Of a DNA stretch of 64,000 nt, positions 24,605 to 34,646 are shown piece by piece; positions within the stretch are counted from its first letter, which is position 1, and each line of letters begins with the position of its first letter. Below the pieces are notes generated by a model that saw only the letters and a program-made list of their open reading frames with translations, did no database searches and was not told where the DNA came from. The stretch covers positions 62,001 to 126,000 of the forward strand of contig CALVAC010000007.1 in assembly GCA_944325435.1 (NCBI GenBank), read 5' to 3'. The stretch comes from an uncultured Bacteroidales bacterium. GTDB taxonomy: Bacteria; Bacteroidota; Bacteroidia; Bacteroidales; UBA932. Position numbers and translations under genes: made by a program.

Positions 24605-25264
24605 CTATTTTCTTTGTTCATCCCAGGAAATACCTTCTTTAACAACACGTGCCGGAACCCCGGACAATAGGACATTCGGGCCGACAGATTTAGTAACAAT
24701 AGCTCCCGTGCCTACTACAGTATCATGCTCAAGGGTAACACCTTTCAGGATTTTAGCGCCTTCTCCGACCCAGCAGTGATTGCCAATTGTGACGTCAGCG
24801 CCATAATTGATCCTGTTACCATCCATATCCGTAATGGAATGACTGTCTCCCGTACGTATCTGGATGTATGAAGAAAGCATGCATCCGCCGCCTATTTTCA
24901 AAGTACATCCTTCGGTACAGGCCAAGTGACTATGGTGACCGATGTATGTATAAGGGCCTATTTCTATCGTACAGCCATTATCTTCGATATACAGTTCTGC
25001 TCCAGCAACATATGCACCTTCATGAAGGATTACACGGTTGTTAATTCCTTTGATTTTAATGACACTTTGATAGATGACACTTCCGGATTCATTGACAATA
25101 AGATTGCCGGATCCTTTAACCTGAATACGCGATGCGACTCTGATACCCTTATTGTCAAATTTATTGCCTGCTCCTCTGATAAAACTTCTGTTCTCCAGCC
25201 AATGCCTGTATCGGAATACCAATGTCCGTAAAAGACGGCTGTTTTTTAGCTTTTCCCTATTCAT
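24605..25264 (-). CDS. Acyltransferase, left-handed beta-helix (hexapeptide repeat) family
   Basis: A 219-aa protein with hexapeptide-repeat rungs: IEIGPYTYIGHHSHLA, the active-site region RTGDSHSITDMDGNRI, VTIGNHCWVGEGAKILKGV and GTGAIVTKSVGPNVLLSGVP. The catalytic His is probably the one in GDSHS. It likely O- or N-acetylates a repeat-unit sugar. It is a second acyltransferase in the locus, intact unlike the off-frame one. Confidence 0.85.
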   Translation of the reverse strand: MNREKLKNSRLLRTLVFRYRHWLENRSFIRGAGNKFDNKGIRVASRIQVKGSGNLIVNESGSVIYQSVIKIKGINNRVILHEGAYVAGAELYIEDNGCTIEIGPYTYIGHHSHLACTEGCTLKIGGGCMLSSYIQIRTGDSHSITDMDGNRINYGADVTIGNHCWVGEGAKILKGVTLEHDTVVGTGAIVTKSVGPNVLLSGVPARVVKEGISWDEQRK

Positions 25265-26444
25265 TCACGATTGTCTTGAAGAATATATCGAGTTTTTTCC
25301 CTGTACCATCAATAGTATATTCATTAAGCACCCTTTTCTGCAATTTAAGAGCGAGCTTGACTTTTTCATCATAATCAGCGATGACTTCCTCGATGCTTGT
25401 AGCAATTGCTTCCGGGCTCTCATCTTCATAGTACGTTATACAATTGTTGTAATCCGGATCAAGTTTACCGATTTCACTGCTGACTATCGGACGACCGGTA
25501 CTGGCATATTCCATCATTTTAAACGGGAACCCTGCTGACTGCGCCCCGACCCCCATGCTTCGGGTAGTATTGATAAGGATATCCGCTTCCCTGTCAAGAG
25601 TCCCGATAAGCTCTGCATGTTCCATAAATCCATTGAATTCAAACTTGTGGATAGAAGGGACTTTTCCTATCAGTTTTTTCAGGTTATCATCGAGGTTACA
25701 GTTCCCGAACACTTTTACGACACACGGAGTTTTGATATAACACATTGACTTTACCAATAGATCGCCTCCTTTGCTGTAATGAATGCCGCCGGTAAGGATA
25801 ATCGTCACCGGCCTATCCTGCTGAAGTTTATTAATCCGACCGGTTACATTTGTTATTACATCCTCATTTATAATTCCAGGAGTCAGGACCCGATGGGGAA
25901 TGTCCGGAAGCATCAGCCCGTTACATACAGCCATTACCCCCTTGGAATATTTAATTATGCGATTGTACAATTTAGTCTTGAACCACACAAAATCATTCTT
26001 ATCCCCGGCCAATGCACGATTGAATATATTATCCTCATACTCCAGTACGTCGATACAATCCTTCAATCGGTTAACCAGCAAAGCCGCACCGAGTGTAATG
26101 TTATAATATACCAATACGTCAAATCTCTCGCGCTTATGCTCTTTCTTGATGAACCGGGCGATACGGATCTGATTGATCGGATCACACCTTCGTTTCGACA
26201 ATATATTGCAGTACTTCACGGTAAGTTTTCCTTCCGGATATTCCTCTTTTTCGGAAAAGGACGGAATATTGACATTGCACGTTGTAACACCGGGACTGTA
26301 AATAATCACTTCATGACCCGCAGCCATCATACTGCGCGCGATACCTAAGGACTTGAACGGCCCGGAAAGGGCGAACTTCTTGCCTTTTCCGTATTTTTCA
26401 ATGAATCCTTTACCTAAATAGGCAGTCAAATATGCAATTTTCAT
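25257..26444 (-). CDS. Glycosyltransferase family 4
   Basis: A 395-aa GT-B enzyme. The donor domain starts TIILTGGIHYSKGGDLLVKS and the C-terminal site is SAGFPFKMMEYASTGRPIVS. The N-terminus contains GPFKSLGIARSMMAAGHEV, the acceptor-side loop. It overlaps the downstream acyltransferase by 8 bases and the upstream GT4 by 4 bases, so it is part of one tightly packed transcript. Confidence 0.85.
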   Translation of the reverse strand: MKIAYLTAYLGKGFIEKYGKGKKFALSGPFKSLGIARSMMAAGHEVIIYSPGVTTCNVNIPSFSEKEEYPEGKLTVKYCNILSKRRCDPINQIRIARFIKKEHKRERFDVLVYYNITLGAALLVNRLKDCIDVLEYEDNIFNRALAGDKNDFVWFKTKLYNRIIKYSKGVMAVCNGLMLPDIPHRVLTPGIINEDVITNVTGRINKLQQDRPVTIILTGGIHYSKGGDLLVKSMCYIKTPCVVKVFGNCNLDDNLKKLIGKVPSIHKFEFNGFMEHAELIGTLDREADILINTTRSMGVGAQSAGFPFKMMEYASTGRPIVSSEIGKLDPDYNNCITYYEDESPEAIATSIEEVIADYDEKVKLALKLQKRVLNEYTIDGTGKKLDIFFKTIVNE

Positions 26445-27709
26445 TGATTATTATTTGCTATTGTTTTATAGATCTGATATGTCTGTTCTGCATTATTTTT
26501 TTGATCATGCCTTTTATGAGCAATATGTCTCATCTCAGAATTGTTGAAAGATTGGCTTTTCCTGAATATGCTCATTATTGCCTGAGCCAACATCTCATGT
26601 TCTCCAACTCTAAATAAAATGCCGCACTGTTCATTTGGTATCATATCAGGGGTACCGCCTACATACGATGCAATCAACGGGACGCCTAACATTTGGGCTT
26701 CGCTTACTGAATTTGAAGAATTTTCTATAGTAGAAGGACAAATAAATATATTGGCTTTCAAATATTCTTCAAGCATTTGCTCTGACGATAAAGCCCCCAA
26801 AAATATAATATGATCTTCTAGGTTATTTTTTCTTATCAACTTCCTTATATAGTTTTCATAACCAGTACGTCTAATTAGACCATTAAAAGAATTGTCCAAT
26901 GATAAAGAATGGCCTGCAATTCGGATTATAGTATCTGGATACACAGGAAGAATATATTGCATGGCTTCGAGCAGTTGATGAGCACCTTTGAAAGGGGCTG
27001 CTGCGTGACTTAAAAAAATTGAATGTGGAAGACAATTTTCAAATTTCCATTCACGTTCATAAAAATTACTTCGTAATGTTTCGTTACAATGGAAATATCT
27101 TACTTCGGAATTCTCGCAAAGAACATGTGCTCTATCCCATGATGTTCTGCCTATAATATATTTAACAGAACGGATTGTCTCATTTTCATAATAACCCCTT
27201 CGATGAAAATCATTTTTATAATAAAATACCGGTTTCAAGGTCAATATATCGCGTATTGATATTGATCTGAGCAAGTCAATCGTACGTAAGCCTGCATAGA
27301 AATATTTAGATATAACTCCGGCTAGTCCTTGGATGGAAACGACGACATTATCTGCACTAATTGCCTTAATATACGATAAAGCTAACGTACTTTCTACACC
27401 ATGGACGTGGACTACATCAGGTTCCAAGTCGGTATTTATTGCTTTCCAATATCTATCATAACAATGACTAATATAATCAAACCCTTTTTCATAAGGTATT
27501 AAATAATATTTTATTGAGTTACCTTGTAATTTGGTAAATTTATTAATCTGTCTATTGACTATAGCTACAGACAGATTAACATCAGTATATTTAATCAAAT
27601 TTTCTGCTGAACCCTGTAACCAACCGCCAGAACCTTTAAATGTATCATTGTGTAGCAATAAATCCATGACTTCTGGCATCATTACATATGTTATCCATAA
27701 AACTTTCAT
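26441..27709 (-). CDS. Glycosyltransferase family 4
   Basis: A 422-aa GT-B protein: acceptor side KGSGGWLQGSAENLIK, donor-domain entry FLSHAAAPFKGAHQLLEA and FIILGALS-like IIFLGALSSEQMLEEYLKAN, with the E-x7-E-type site ENSSNSVSEAQMLGVPLIAS. The coding sequence is markedly AT-rich compared with genes on either side of the locus. It overlaps the polymerase gene by 4 bases. Confidence 0.85.
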   Translation of the reverse strand: MKVLWITYVMMPEVMDLLLHNDTFKGSGGWLQGSAENLIKYTDVNLSVAIVNRQINKFTKLQGNSIKYYLIPYEKGFDYISHCYDRYWKAINTDLEPDVVHVHGVESTLALSYIKAISADNVVVSIQGLAGVISKYFYAGLRTIDLLRSISIRDILTLKPVFYYKNDFHRRGYYENETIRSVKYIIGRTSWDRAHVLCENSEVRYFHCNETLRSNFYEREWKFENCLPHSIFLSHAAAPFKGAHQLLEAMQYILPVYPDTIIRIAGHSLSLDNSFNGLIRRTGYENYIRKLIRKNNLEDHIIFLGALSSEQMLEEYLKANIFICPSTIENSSNSVSEAQMLGVPLIASYVGGTPDMIPNEQCGILFRVGEHEMLAQAIMSIFRKSQSFNNSEMRHIAHKRHDQKNNAEQTYQIYKTIANNNQ

Positions 27710-28803
27710 AATAAAACATTGAAGATGGTTTTATACTCTTGGAATGTTCCGACGTTGATTGTAAATATTTTGAGGCAGTTCCATAATACCCAAACCCAAC
27801 AGATGCAATAATACATTAAGTAGAATTTTTTGTTTTGGAACTTTTGGCATACTAAAGCAATGGATACATAAGTAAAGCAATAAAAATAGTGAGCAAGACG
27901 CCCTACCTGCGGTAAATAATAACCTGATAATGTAATGATTATAGCAAGCATTGAAATCAATAGCATCGACTGTTCTGTCTTTGATAAATTGAAATTGATA
28001 TAACAATAAGAAAATGACAAAAACAGAACAAGCCACATACTACCTTGAGCAATAGTCAGAGAACCAGCCCATGTATTACCACCCCAATTAAGATAACTGT
28101 AATAATCATATTCTTCTGAATACGATTGAAAGAAGTCAGTAATATAAGTACTACCGAAAGTTACAATACTGAAAGCCAAGGCAACAACGCCAAATAAAAC
28201 TAAGTATGATTGACGAGGCAAAATAAAAACAAACGGAACTATTAATAGGAATAATGCACTGCGATGAAAATATGAACAAACGATAATTAAAACATAATAT
28301 ACAATACTTCGCCACTTCAGTAAATCGCGCCATTTCTCTAGTCTGTTAGCTAAAAGAAATTTATATCCAATCATGAATAATGCTGCGACAAGCATCTGAC
28401 GTTGTGCTGAAAGTAATGTGGTGAAACCACCGGCAGAAACACAGCCTAAAATTGTTATTGCAACATATTTTGATGTGACTTTTAAGTCAAGTAGACAATA
28501 TAAAGCATATGCATAAATGCATGAAGACAAAAAAATAAAACCAAAATAACCAATTGGAGAACACCATTTATTAAGTAAGTACCAGCCATATTCCAAATGA
28601 ATGTCATCGGTATATACGAAGTCTGGTCTTGAGAATTCTTCAAACATGCGTTGATACGCAGGATAATCAGGACAATAATCATATCTGATACCCATATATA
28701 TGGCAGATATGATACAAACATATTTTATGGCTTTCCTGCAATTATTCTTATTAGCTACTGCTACTATATAAAGTAGGATATAGAATACGATAGTATATAG
28801 CAT
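27706..28803 (-). CDS. EpsG/Wzy-like polysaccharide polymerase
   Basis: A 365-aa very hydrophobic protein with about ten membrane helices. The periplasmic segment near residues 58-75 (YDYCPDYPAYQRMFEEF) matches the pattern of EpsG family proteins (an RxxxxxDxxxY motif). It is the only polymerase candidate in the locus, which otherwise has a complete Wzx/Wza/Wzc set, so the role of Wzy follows from context. AT-rich, as is usual for wzy genes. Confidence 0.82.
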   Translation of the reverse strand: MLYTIVFYILLYIVAVANKNNCRKAIKYVCIISAIYMGIRYDYCPDYPAYQRMFEEFSRPDFVYTDDIHLEYGWYLLNKWCSPIGYFGFIFLSSCIYAYALYCLLDLKVTSKYVAITILGCVSAGGFTTLLSAQRQMLVAALFMIGYKFLLANRLEKWRDLLKWRSIVYYVLIIVCSYFHRSALFLLIVPFVFILPRQSYLVLFGVVALAFSIVTFGSTYITDFFQSYSEEYDYYSYLNWGGNTWAGSLTIAQGSMWLVLFLSFSYCYINFNLSKTEQSMLLISMLAIIITLSGYYLPQVGRLAHYFYCFTYVSIALVCQKFQNKKFYLMYYCICWVWVLWNCLKIFTINVGTFQEYKTIFNVLL

Positions 28804-29922
28804 TTACATGATATTATAAAATTGTGACATATAATTATCCTTATCCAAAGTCATTGCTTTTCTTATCGCCTGTTTGCTATATTCATGTCGTAAACTATCA
28901 TTCTGATAAAGTTTATAAATCCATTTAGAAAATAGGTCGGCATCCCTTTCAATGATGATACCGGAGCCATCGGATAAAAGTTCACTCGCTCCTGCTGTTT
29001 TTGATGCAATAACCGGTTTCCCCAGCAGCATAGCTTCGCATAAAGACAAAGGCATTCCTTCAGTGTAGGAAGTGTTAATATACAAATCTGCATTAAGTAT
29101 ATATGGATATGGATTCTTTTTAAAACCGACGAGTGTTACTGAATCATCAACATTCATTGTTCTAATCAATTCAAGGATTCTGTGTTTTTCTGTTCCATCA
29201 CCGATAATATTGAAATGAATAGATAAGCCCTTATCTTTTATCTTTTTTGCTATTTCAGGTATTAAATCTATACCTTTAACTGGTGCCAAACGTCCTACGG
29301 TTATTACTGTAAAACCTTTCTTATTTACAGTATATTCTATTGACTTATTTAAAATTGTATCAATGTCGATAAAGTTAGGTAATACTGTTTGATATGTGGT
29401 TATGTCAGGATAAATTTTATTGAATGCATTTTTTGCATGATTACTTACAAAGACCAACTTATCCATTTTATTATAAACGCTCTCTTGAGAATTGTTCGTA
29501 TCAAATTGCTTCCTAGAAGAATTGTATGAGCCCAAATCTGTATGAATAAAAGAAATATTCTGCCTACCTTTATCCAAAATATATGAATGCATTCTAGCAG
29601 GAAATCCCTCCAGGAAAGAAATAATTACATCATATTGGTCTGCGGCTTTACGTATCTGATAACGGTAATAATCATCTAATTGGCCGAATCGCTGCATACA
29701 ATTCCGCAACAGATTATCAAATCTGGAGCCCATTTTCAGTATGCATTTGGCATGTACTTGTTGAGGAATGTCTTTAAGATAAATGCCACCTTTGAGAAAG
29801 TAAAAGAGAGTTACATCGTATTTGCTGTAATCAAATACTTTAAGTAAGTCTATAAGCAATTTCTCTGCTCCTCCCGAATGTAATGAGTTGATAAGAAATA
29901 AAATCTTTTTCATCATTAACAT
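28804..29922 (-). CDS. Glycosyltransferase family 4
   Basis: A 372-aa GT-B enzyme. The N-terminus FLINSLHSGGAEKLLIDLLK is a classic acceptor loop, the donor-domain start is VITVGRLAPVKGIDLIPEIA, and the donor site is TEGMPLSLCEAMLLGKPVIA. The start may be either the ATG at 29922 or one of the two downstream ATGs at 29916 and 29913. The polymerase gene begins at the base next to its stop. Confidence 0.88.
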   Translation of the reverse strand: MLMMKKILFLINSLHSGGAEKLLIDLLKVFDYSKYDVTLFYFLKGGIYLKDIPQQVHAKCILKMGSRFDNLLRNCMQRFGQLDDYYRYQIRKAADQYDVIISFLEGFPARMHSYILDKGRQNISFIHTDLGSYNSSRKQFDTNNSQESVYNKMDKLVFVSNHAKNAFNKIYPDITTYQTVLPNFIDIDTILNKSIEYTVNKKGFTVITVGRLAPVKGIDLIPEIAKKIKDKGLSIHFNIIGDGTEKHRILELIRTMNVDDSVTLVGFKKNPYPYILNADLYINTSYTEGMPLSLCEAMLLGKPVIASKTAGASELLSDGSGIIIERDADLFSKWIYKLYQNDSLRHEYSKQAIRKAMTLDKDNYMSQFYNIM

Positions 29923-29956
29923 GTTCTATATAAATCCATGCATATAAAGATAGAAA

Positions 29957-30880
29957 TCAGATTTTATCTTTATTAAAATTTTTATTTAGCAACATTTTGA
30001 CATACATTTTTAAATATCTTTTTCTGCTAATATCAGACTCTTTCCTGAAATTAATACTTTCATATTCCATGTCCATTTGTATATCATCAGGTTCATTGGC
30101 AATCTTAAAATCTTTGTACGTATCATAATGCTTGATGTATCCAGATGCATGTGTCCCTTCAGCACCGATATTGTTAATCAGATTCTTTGCCGGGACAATT
30201 GAAAGTGCTCCATTCATTTTTGAATGGACGGCATATTGGTAATCCCAACTATGCGTAGCTTCTTTAAACGAAGACTCTCTTGACCAATAACACATATTAT
30301 AGTATGCGTCTTCCGCCTTTGTAAAGAATTGTCCCTTAAATCCACCATGTTTGAAGAATTCTTTAATTTGACGTTGTTGAATGTCCATATTGTTCCAAAC
30401 TCGTTTCCATGTTGCCCATCCCCAAGTATGCGCATATTGAGTAAAAATGTAATCATATTTCTCAAACACCCTTACTCCAGAGATTGGTGAAAATCCAGAT
30501 ATATGCCTAATGCGAACATCATCCTTATATTTTTCAAGAAGGTACTCACAATACGGGAAAAATGCGGTTGAAGGAATACAGTCATCCTCCAAAATAATCA
30601 AACGGTCAGTATACTGAAATGCCCACGATATGGCACTATACGGACCATATCCGCAACCGAGATTATTATTCATAAAATTTGTTTTGATTGAACACTTCCA
30701 ATCAATATTTTCAACGAGATTTTTAATTTCCTCACAAGCCACCTCATCTTTAACATTCAAGGGGCGAGGCCCATCTCTGAATACTAGGAGGTTCTCTATA
30801 TTTGACTGCTTTAATGCTTGAAGCATCTGACGTATATAATTCGGACGATTAAATGCTATTAATAGGACAGGAGTTTTCAT
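29957..30880 (-). CDS. Glycosyltransferase family 2-like (HlpA-type)
   Basis: A 307-aa protein with a GT-A fold start (PVLLIAFNRPNYIRQMLQAL), the metal-binding region LIILEDDCIPS (DxD-like EDD), and THTWGWATWKRVW-like text (QYAHTWGWATWKRVWNN). This combination is typical of the hemolytic protein HlpA-like GT2 group found in capsule loci. An inverting glycosyltransferase role is likely; the sugar is unknown. No membrane helix is seen. Confidence 0.78.
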   Translation of the reverse strand: MKTPVLLIAFNRPNYIRQMLQALKQSNIENLLVFRDGPRPLNVKDEVACEEIKNLVENIDWKCSIKTNFMNNNLGCGYGPYSAISWAFQYTDRLIILEDDCIPSTAFFPYCEYLLEKYKDDVRIRHISGFSPISGVRVFEKYDYIFTQYAHTWGWATWKRVWNNMDIQQRQIKEFFKHGGFKGQFFTKAEDAYYNMCYWSRESSFKEATHSWDYQYAVHSKMNGALSIVPAKNLINNIGAEGTHASGYIKHYDTYKDFKIANEPDDIQMDMEYESINFRKESDISRKRYLKMYVKMLLNKNFNKDKI

Positions 30881-31978
30881 TTACCCAATTACGTTATTCT
30901 GTAAATATATTTTTGAAGATTTAATAAATGAATATAGTTTCTGTTTGTAGTCAGGAGGCAAGTCTGACATAATGATATTGTCATCTGTATTAAATATAAT
31001 ACGTTCGCTAAGTCCACATATGGACATCAATGAGTTTAATCTCGACGAAGCTGACTGTAGGGCAATATAAGGTATTACTTTTTTGCCGAAAATCAGTGAA
31101 AAAGATGTCCCATGAAAACTATCAGTTACCACGTATTCTGCATTTTCTATATAACCGATAAACTCCCTTGGACCAGCGTCATTAACAATTTTGCACTCCT
31201 TAAAGCGATTAAGAATATTGCTTGTAAGCCATACCACATCAAGACATGTTTTGTTTCTGATTTTATTGACAATTGATAACAGGTTTTTACCTCCGTTAAG
31301 ATCGTAGACTAAAATATATGGATGTTTAATATGCGGTTTAACACTTATTTTACTCCATTCATCAGCAGTCATCAGGAAAACAGGGTCGCACACTTGAGGA
31401 ACATTTAAACCCAGTGTTTCGAAAATAATGTTTACTCCCTCAGCTTCCCTACTGCTTAGTGCATCGAAATCGTATAAATAAGGTTTGATCATATTTCGTT
31501 CCTGCTCTGTTATTTGGGAGATACCAAAACTTGGTGCATAAGCAACTTTCCGAGATGTGCCTTTTTGAAATCCCAGATAGTAAACGCGCCAATCTTTGAT
31601 ACGAGGATGAAATACTTGATCACTTCCTGAAACATAGACATCATACTTGTCTATATGGTTAATTAACTTATCCTCTGACTCATATTTTTGACGAGAAAAG
31701 TTTATATAATGCATCCTGAACCGCACAAATAAATTAATCCTGCGCTTTAGCGGTATGTAGAATAAAAGTCCGTATATTTTAAGTAATATATTTTTAATAA
31801 AATTAGAACTTTTGATTTGTATCGGATTCAGTTCCTGCTTATTAAATTTGGTAAAATAATTGATGACTTCGACACTACCTTCAACTTTTGATGACAGATA
31901 GTATTGTAATGCATATGTTTGTAGAATAGCACCATAATTTATTGCATTACTGAATGTCAGAATTCCTATTTTCCGCAT
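30881..31978 (-). CDS. Polysaccharide pyruvyl transferase family protein
   Basis: A 365-aa protein with the family start KIGILTFSNAINYGAILQTY and the C-terminal pattern YVVTDSFHGTSFSLIFGKKV, both characteristic of the CsaB/WcaK pyruvyltransferase family. It should add a pyruvate ketal from phosphoenolpyruvate to a repeat-unit sugar and so give a negative charge. It overlaps the ferredoxin-like gene by 13 bases, a pairing seen in many capsule loci. Confidence 0.88.
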   Translation of the reverse strand: MRKIGILTFSNAINYGAILQTYALQYYLSSKVEGSVEVINYFTKFNKQELNPIQIKSSNFIKNILLKIYGLLFYIPLKRRINLFVRFRMHYINFSRQKYESEDKLINHIDKYDVYVSGSDQVFHPRIKDWRVYYLGFQKGTSRKVAYAPSFGISQITEQERNMIKPYLYDFDALSSREAEGVNIIFETLGLNVPQVCDPVFLMTADEWSKISVKPHIKHPYILVYDLNGGKNLLSIVNKIRNKTCLDVVWLTSNILNRFKECKIVNDAGPREFIGYIENAEYVVTDSFHGTSFSLIFGKKVIPYIALQSASSRLNSLMSICGLSERIIFNTDDNIIMSDLPPDYKQKLYSFIKSSKIYLQNNVIG

Positions 31979-33171
31979 ATAGATAAATATATTTTATATG
32001 CAATTGACTTTATTTTACTTTTTAGTATTTCCGTTCGAAGTTCATGCTTGACAACATTCATATAGCCCTTTTCCCTTATTAAAGACATCAATCTTGTGTT
32101 CTCTTCCAACCATTTCTTCCGTTCCTTAGCCTCATTGAAAATATATGAATATGCAGATAACGGAACCTTTTCTATAAAGCATGTATCTGCTATTTTACTA
32201 ATCCAGGCAATCCCTTTTGAATTATGTGCCAGAACAAGAGACATTCCCTCATTCTCCTGTATTTCTGGTCGGAACTTTGCAAGTCCCCAAAAATCCGCAA
32301 TAGTTAAATCAGCAATATTATTGTCAGTTATTCTGTCACAATCGTAGCAACAACGTCTTAACAATGTATTCTTTTGAAAATAAGTGTAATAATAAAAGAA
32401 ATTATATGGTCCGAAGACGGTTTTATTATTATCAAACATCATTTTCCAACAACTATAACCCCATCCTTTGTCTTTTGGACGGAAATCGAAAGAAATCATT
32501 TTTCCTCCATATTTATTTTCTTCATAATGTTTGTATTCGGTAAAGAACTGATTTGATGGCACACCATGACAAACAAATCTTACAAGCAAAAGGTGATTTC
32601 TGTCTGTTTTTTTTATAGTCAAATATCTGTTCAAACCGCTTATTTGACAAGGAGTACCTACGAACAGAACTTTTTTCCCTCCCTTACACAAAATGTTTTC
32701 TACTTCTTTGTATATATTTCCTGTATATGATTCTATATATTTAGATTTTCGCAATAAATCAACTTCTACTATATCGGAAGAAGTATGTTCTAAACGTTCT
32801 CTGTCAAAATTATATACAGCACCGAATACAACACCTCCCTCTTTAATTATTTTGCCTGCCAATAAAGAGAAGACTCCTCCTGATGAAGATTGGCTGATTA
32901 TGTTTTTATCATGTGCTTTGATCATGAAAGCATGTGTCGGTGGGACATATTCAGTTATATTTGTTGAACTCCCATTACATACATGACAAGTTTGCTCACA
33001 TAGTCCACATTTTATACATCTTGATTCATCCAATATTGGATAGTAATAACCATCTTGATTATATTCTAATGCCAATGCTGATTTAGGACAAACAGAAATA
33101 CATGCTCCACATCCTGTACAGGAGTCATTTATGTCGAAAATTTTGAGATTTACCACTTTGCAGTTTTTCAA
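31966..33171 (-). CDS. Coenzyme F420 hydrogenase/dehydrogenase beta-subunit-like Fe-S protein
   Basis: A 401-aa protein with two N-terminal 4Fe-4S motifs, CTGCGACISVCP and CIKCGLCEQTCHVC, then the FrhB-type domain (SSSGGVFSLLAGKI, VLFVGTPCQISGLNRYL, RFVCHGVPSNQFF). Such proteins are frequent partners of pyruvyltransferases in polysaccharide loci; the redox reaction and electron donor are unknown. The annotated start overlaps the flippase by 47 bases; a GTG at 33156 would shorten this slightly. Confidence 0.85.
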   Translation of the reverse strand: MKNCKVVNLKIFDINDSCTGCGACISVCPKSALALEYNQDGYYYPILDESRCIKCGLCEQTCHVCNGSSTNITEYVPPTHAFMIKAHDKNIISQSSSGGVFSLLAGKIIKEGGVVFGAVYNFDRERLEHTSSDIVEVDLLRKSKYIESYTGNIYKEVENILCKGGKKVLFVGTPCQISGLNRYLTIKKTDRNHLLLVRFVCHGVPSNQFFTEYKHYEENKYGGKMISFDFRPKDKGWGYSCWKMMFDNNKTVFGPYNFFYYYTYFQKNTLLRRCCYDCDRITDNNIADLTIADFWGLAKFRPEIQENEGMSLVLAHNSKGIAWISKIADTCFIEKVPLSAYSYIFNEAKERKKWLEENTRLMSLIREKGYMNVVKHELRTEILKSKIKSIAYKIYLSICGK

Positions 33172-34450
33172 AAATCAATATCAATATTATATTACCGACC
33201 AAACTGATGACAAAAGACAGGCTCAACCCCCATGCCGCTCCTTTATAATTAAAGGATGTTATCATAACGGAAAACATTACAATACATAAGATGGAACTGA
33301 CAATTTTATTTATCAAGGGGATCAACGTATATCCTTTTGCGATAGTTATTTGAGACATTGTATAATATAGCATACTTGCAACCACTGATATTGCAGATAT
33401 CCGTGCATACTCAACGGACATCATGTAACGACCCGCAGTTAATATCTTGATAATATATGGGCAAAACAATATAAAGACAATAGCAATTATTGATATTGAA
33501 CCAACAAGCATTGTTATTATTTGAGTTAACCTAATACGATTTTTTTCTGCAATAGCCTGAAAAATATCAGGCTGGAATGTAGAACCTATAGCAGTTTGGA
33601 AGACATTGATATATGATGCTATTTGAACACCTACTACATAATACCCCATTTCAGTATGATTGCCTAGACGCTCCAGAAATACCTTATCATAGCCATTTGC
33701 GAAAAAACCTAGCATTGCTGCTATTGTTAAAGGAAAACAAAATTTTAGGATTTTCCGAAACAAGATCCAATCAAAGTCTATTTTTAAATCTTTTCTATAT
33801 AAATATATACAATAAGAAAAAAAACAAATGTTAATTACAAGTGGTGCCATCAATTTTCCAACTGCACCCCATTTTAGACAGGCCACAAAAAATAAATTTG
33901 ATGCTGTCAGCATCAATCCGTTTGAGACAGTAAAACCAAAAAATGTTTTGGATTCCCTTCTCATTTTTAAATCAGTTTGTCTAAATGTAAATAATCCACT
34001 GAAAGGAATTGCCATTATTGTTAGAATGAGATAAGGAAATATAGGCAAATCACTATCTCCGTTGCAATATTTTAAATAACAAAAAACTCCTGAAATACTT
34101 AATATTGACAGTAAGCCTGAAAACCAGATCAAAGATTTTATAATTGTAGAACGTAAACGTATCCTCTGCTCCTCATTACATTCAAAATATGCTTTTGTAT
34201 AATAATGAAACATATAGAATACAATAAACGGACTGAGAAGTGTTGTAAAAGACGAATAGAATCCGACAATCGCATAATCTTCTGGAGACATGTTGATCGC
34301 TATCAAGGGATTAGTTATAAGATTTAACATCATTGGAATTAATGATGCAAAAAAATACAATCCTACACTTGAGGAATATCGTTTTAGAATTGTGCCAAAA
34401 TTTTCACCGGATAATAACATCATATTAAAAGAATCTAATAGAAAGCACAA
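33125..34450 (-). CDS. wzx: Wzx-type oligosaccharide flippase
   Basis: A 441-aa membrane protein with about 12 hydrophobic helices, of the MOP/PST superfamily. Its first helix region reads SSVGLYFFASLIPMMLNLIT, and the internal block FCFPLTIAAMLGFFANGYDK is typical. It flips the lipid-linked repeat unit to the periplasm. Possible starts are 34450, 34423 and 34420. Strongly AT-rich. It is the first gene of the AT-rich, strain-specific block. Confidence 0.88.
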   Translation of the reverse strand: MCFLLDSFNMMLLSGENFGTILKRYSSSVGLYFFASLIPMMLNLITNPLIAINMSPEDYAIVGFYSSFTTLLSPFIVFYMFHYYTKAYFECNEEQRIRLRSTIIKSLIWFSGLLSILSISGVFCYLKYCNGDSDLPIFPYLILTIMAIPFSGLFTFRQTDLKMRRESKTFFGFTVSNGLMLTASNLFFVACLKWGAVGKLMAPLVINICFFSYCIYLYRKDLKIDFDWILFRKILKFCFPLTIAAMLGFFANGYDKVFLERLGNHTEMGYYVVGVQIASYINVFQTAIGSTFQPDIFQAIAEKNRIRLTQIITMLVGSISIIAIVFILFCPYIIKILTAGRYMMSVEYARISAISVVASMLYYTMSQITIAKGYTLIPLINKIVSSILCIVMFSVMITSFNYKGAAWGLSLSFVISLVGNIILILIFEKLQSGKSQNFRHK

Positions 34451-34646
34451 TCTTGAAAGATATAAATCTTAAACTAATTCTCGAAAATTATAATTGTGAA
34501 GAATATGTTATATGAAGATATTTCCTAATAGCAAGGTCACATCTATCTGGTTTGCAGATATTTCAGATTTTTAATCTATCTCACATTGAATTCTATGGCA
34601 ATATGAGGTTCCGTGATTGAGATCCTCGAAAGATGGAATAAATATA
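34451..34646. other. Intergenic gap between capG and wzx
   Basis: About 196 AT-rich bases, the longest gap in the capsule operon, marking the boundary between the GC-richer core and the AT-rich variable block. No gene, terminator or convincing promoter is seen. Confidence 0.4.
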
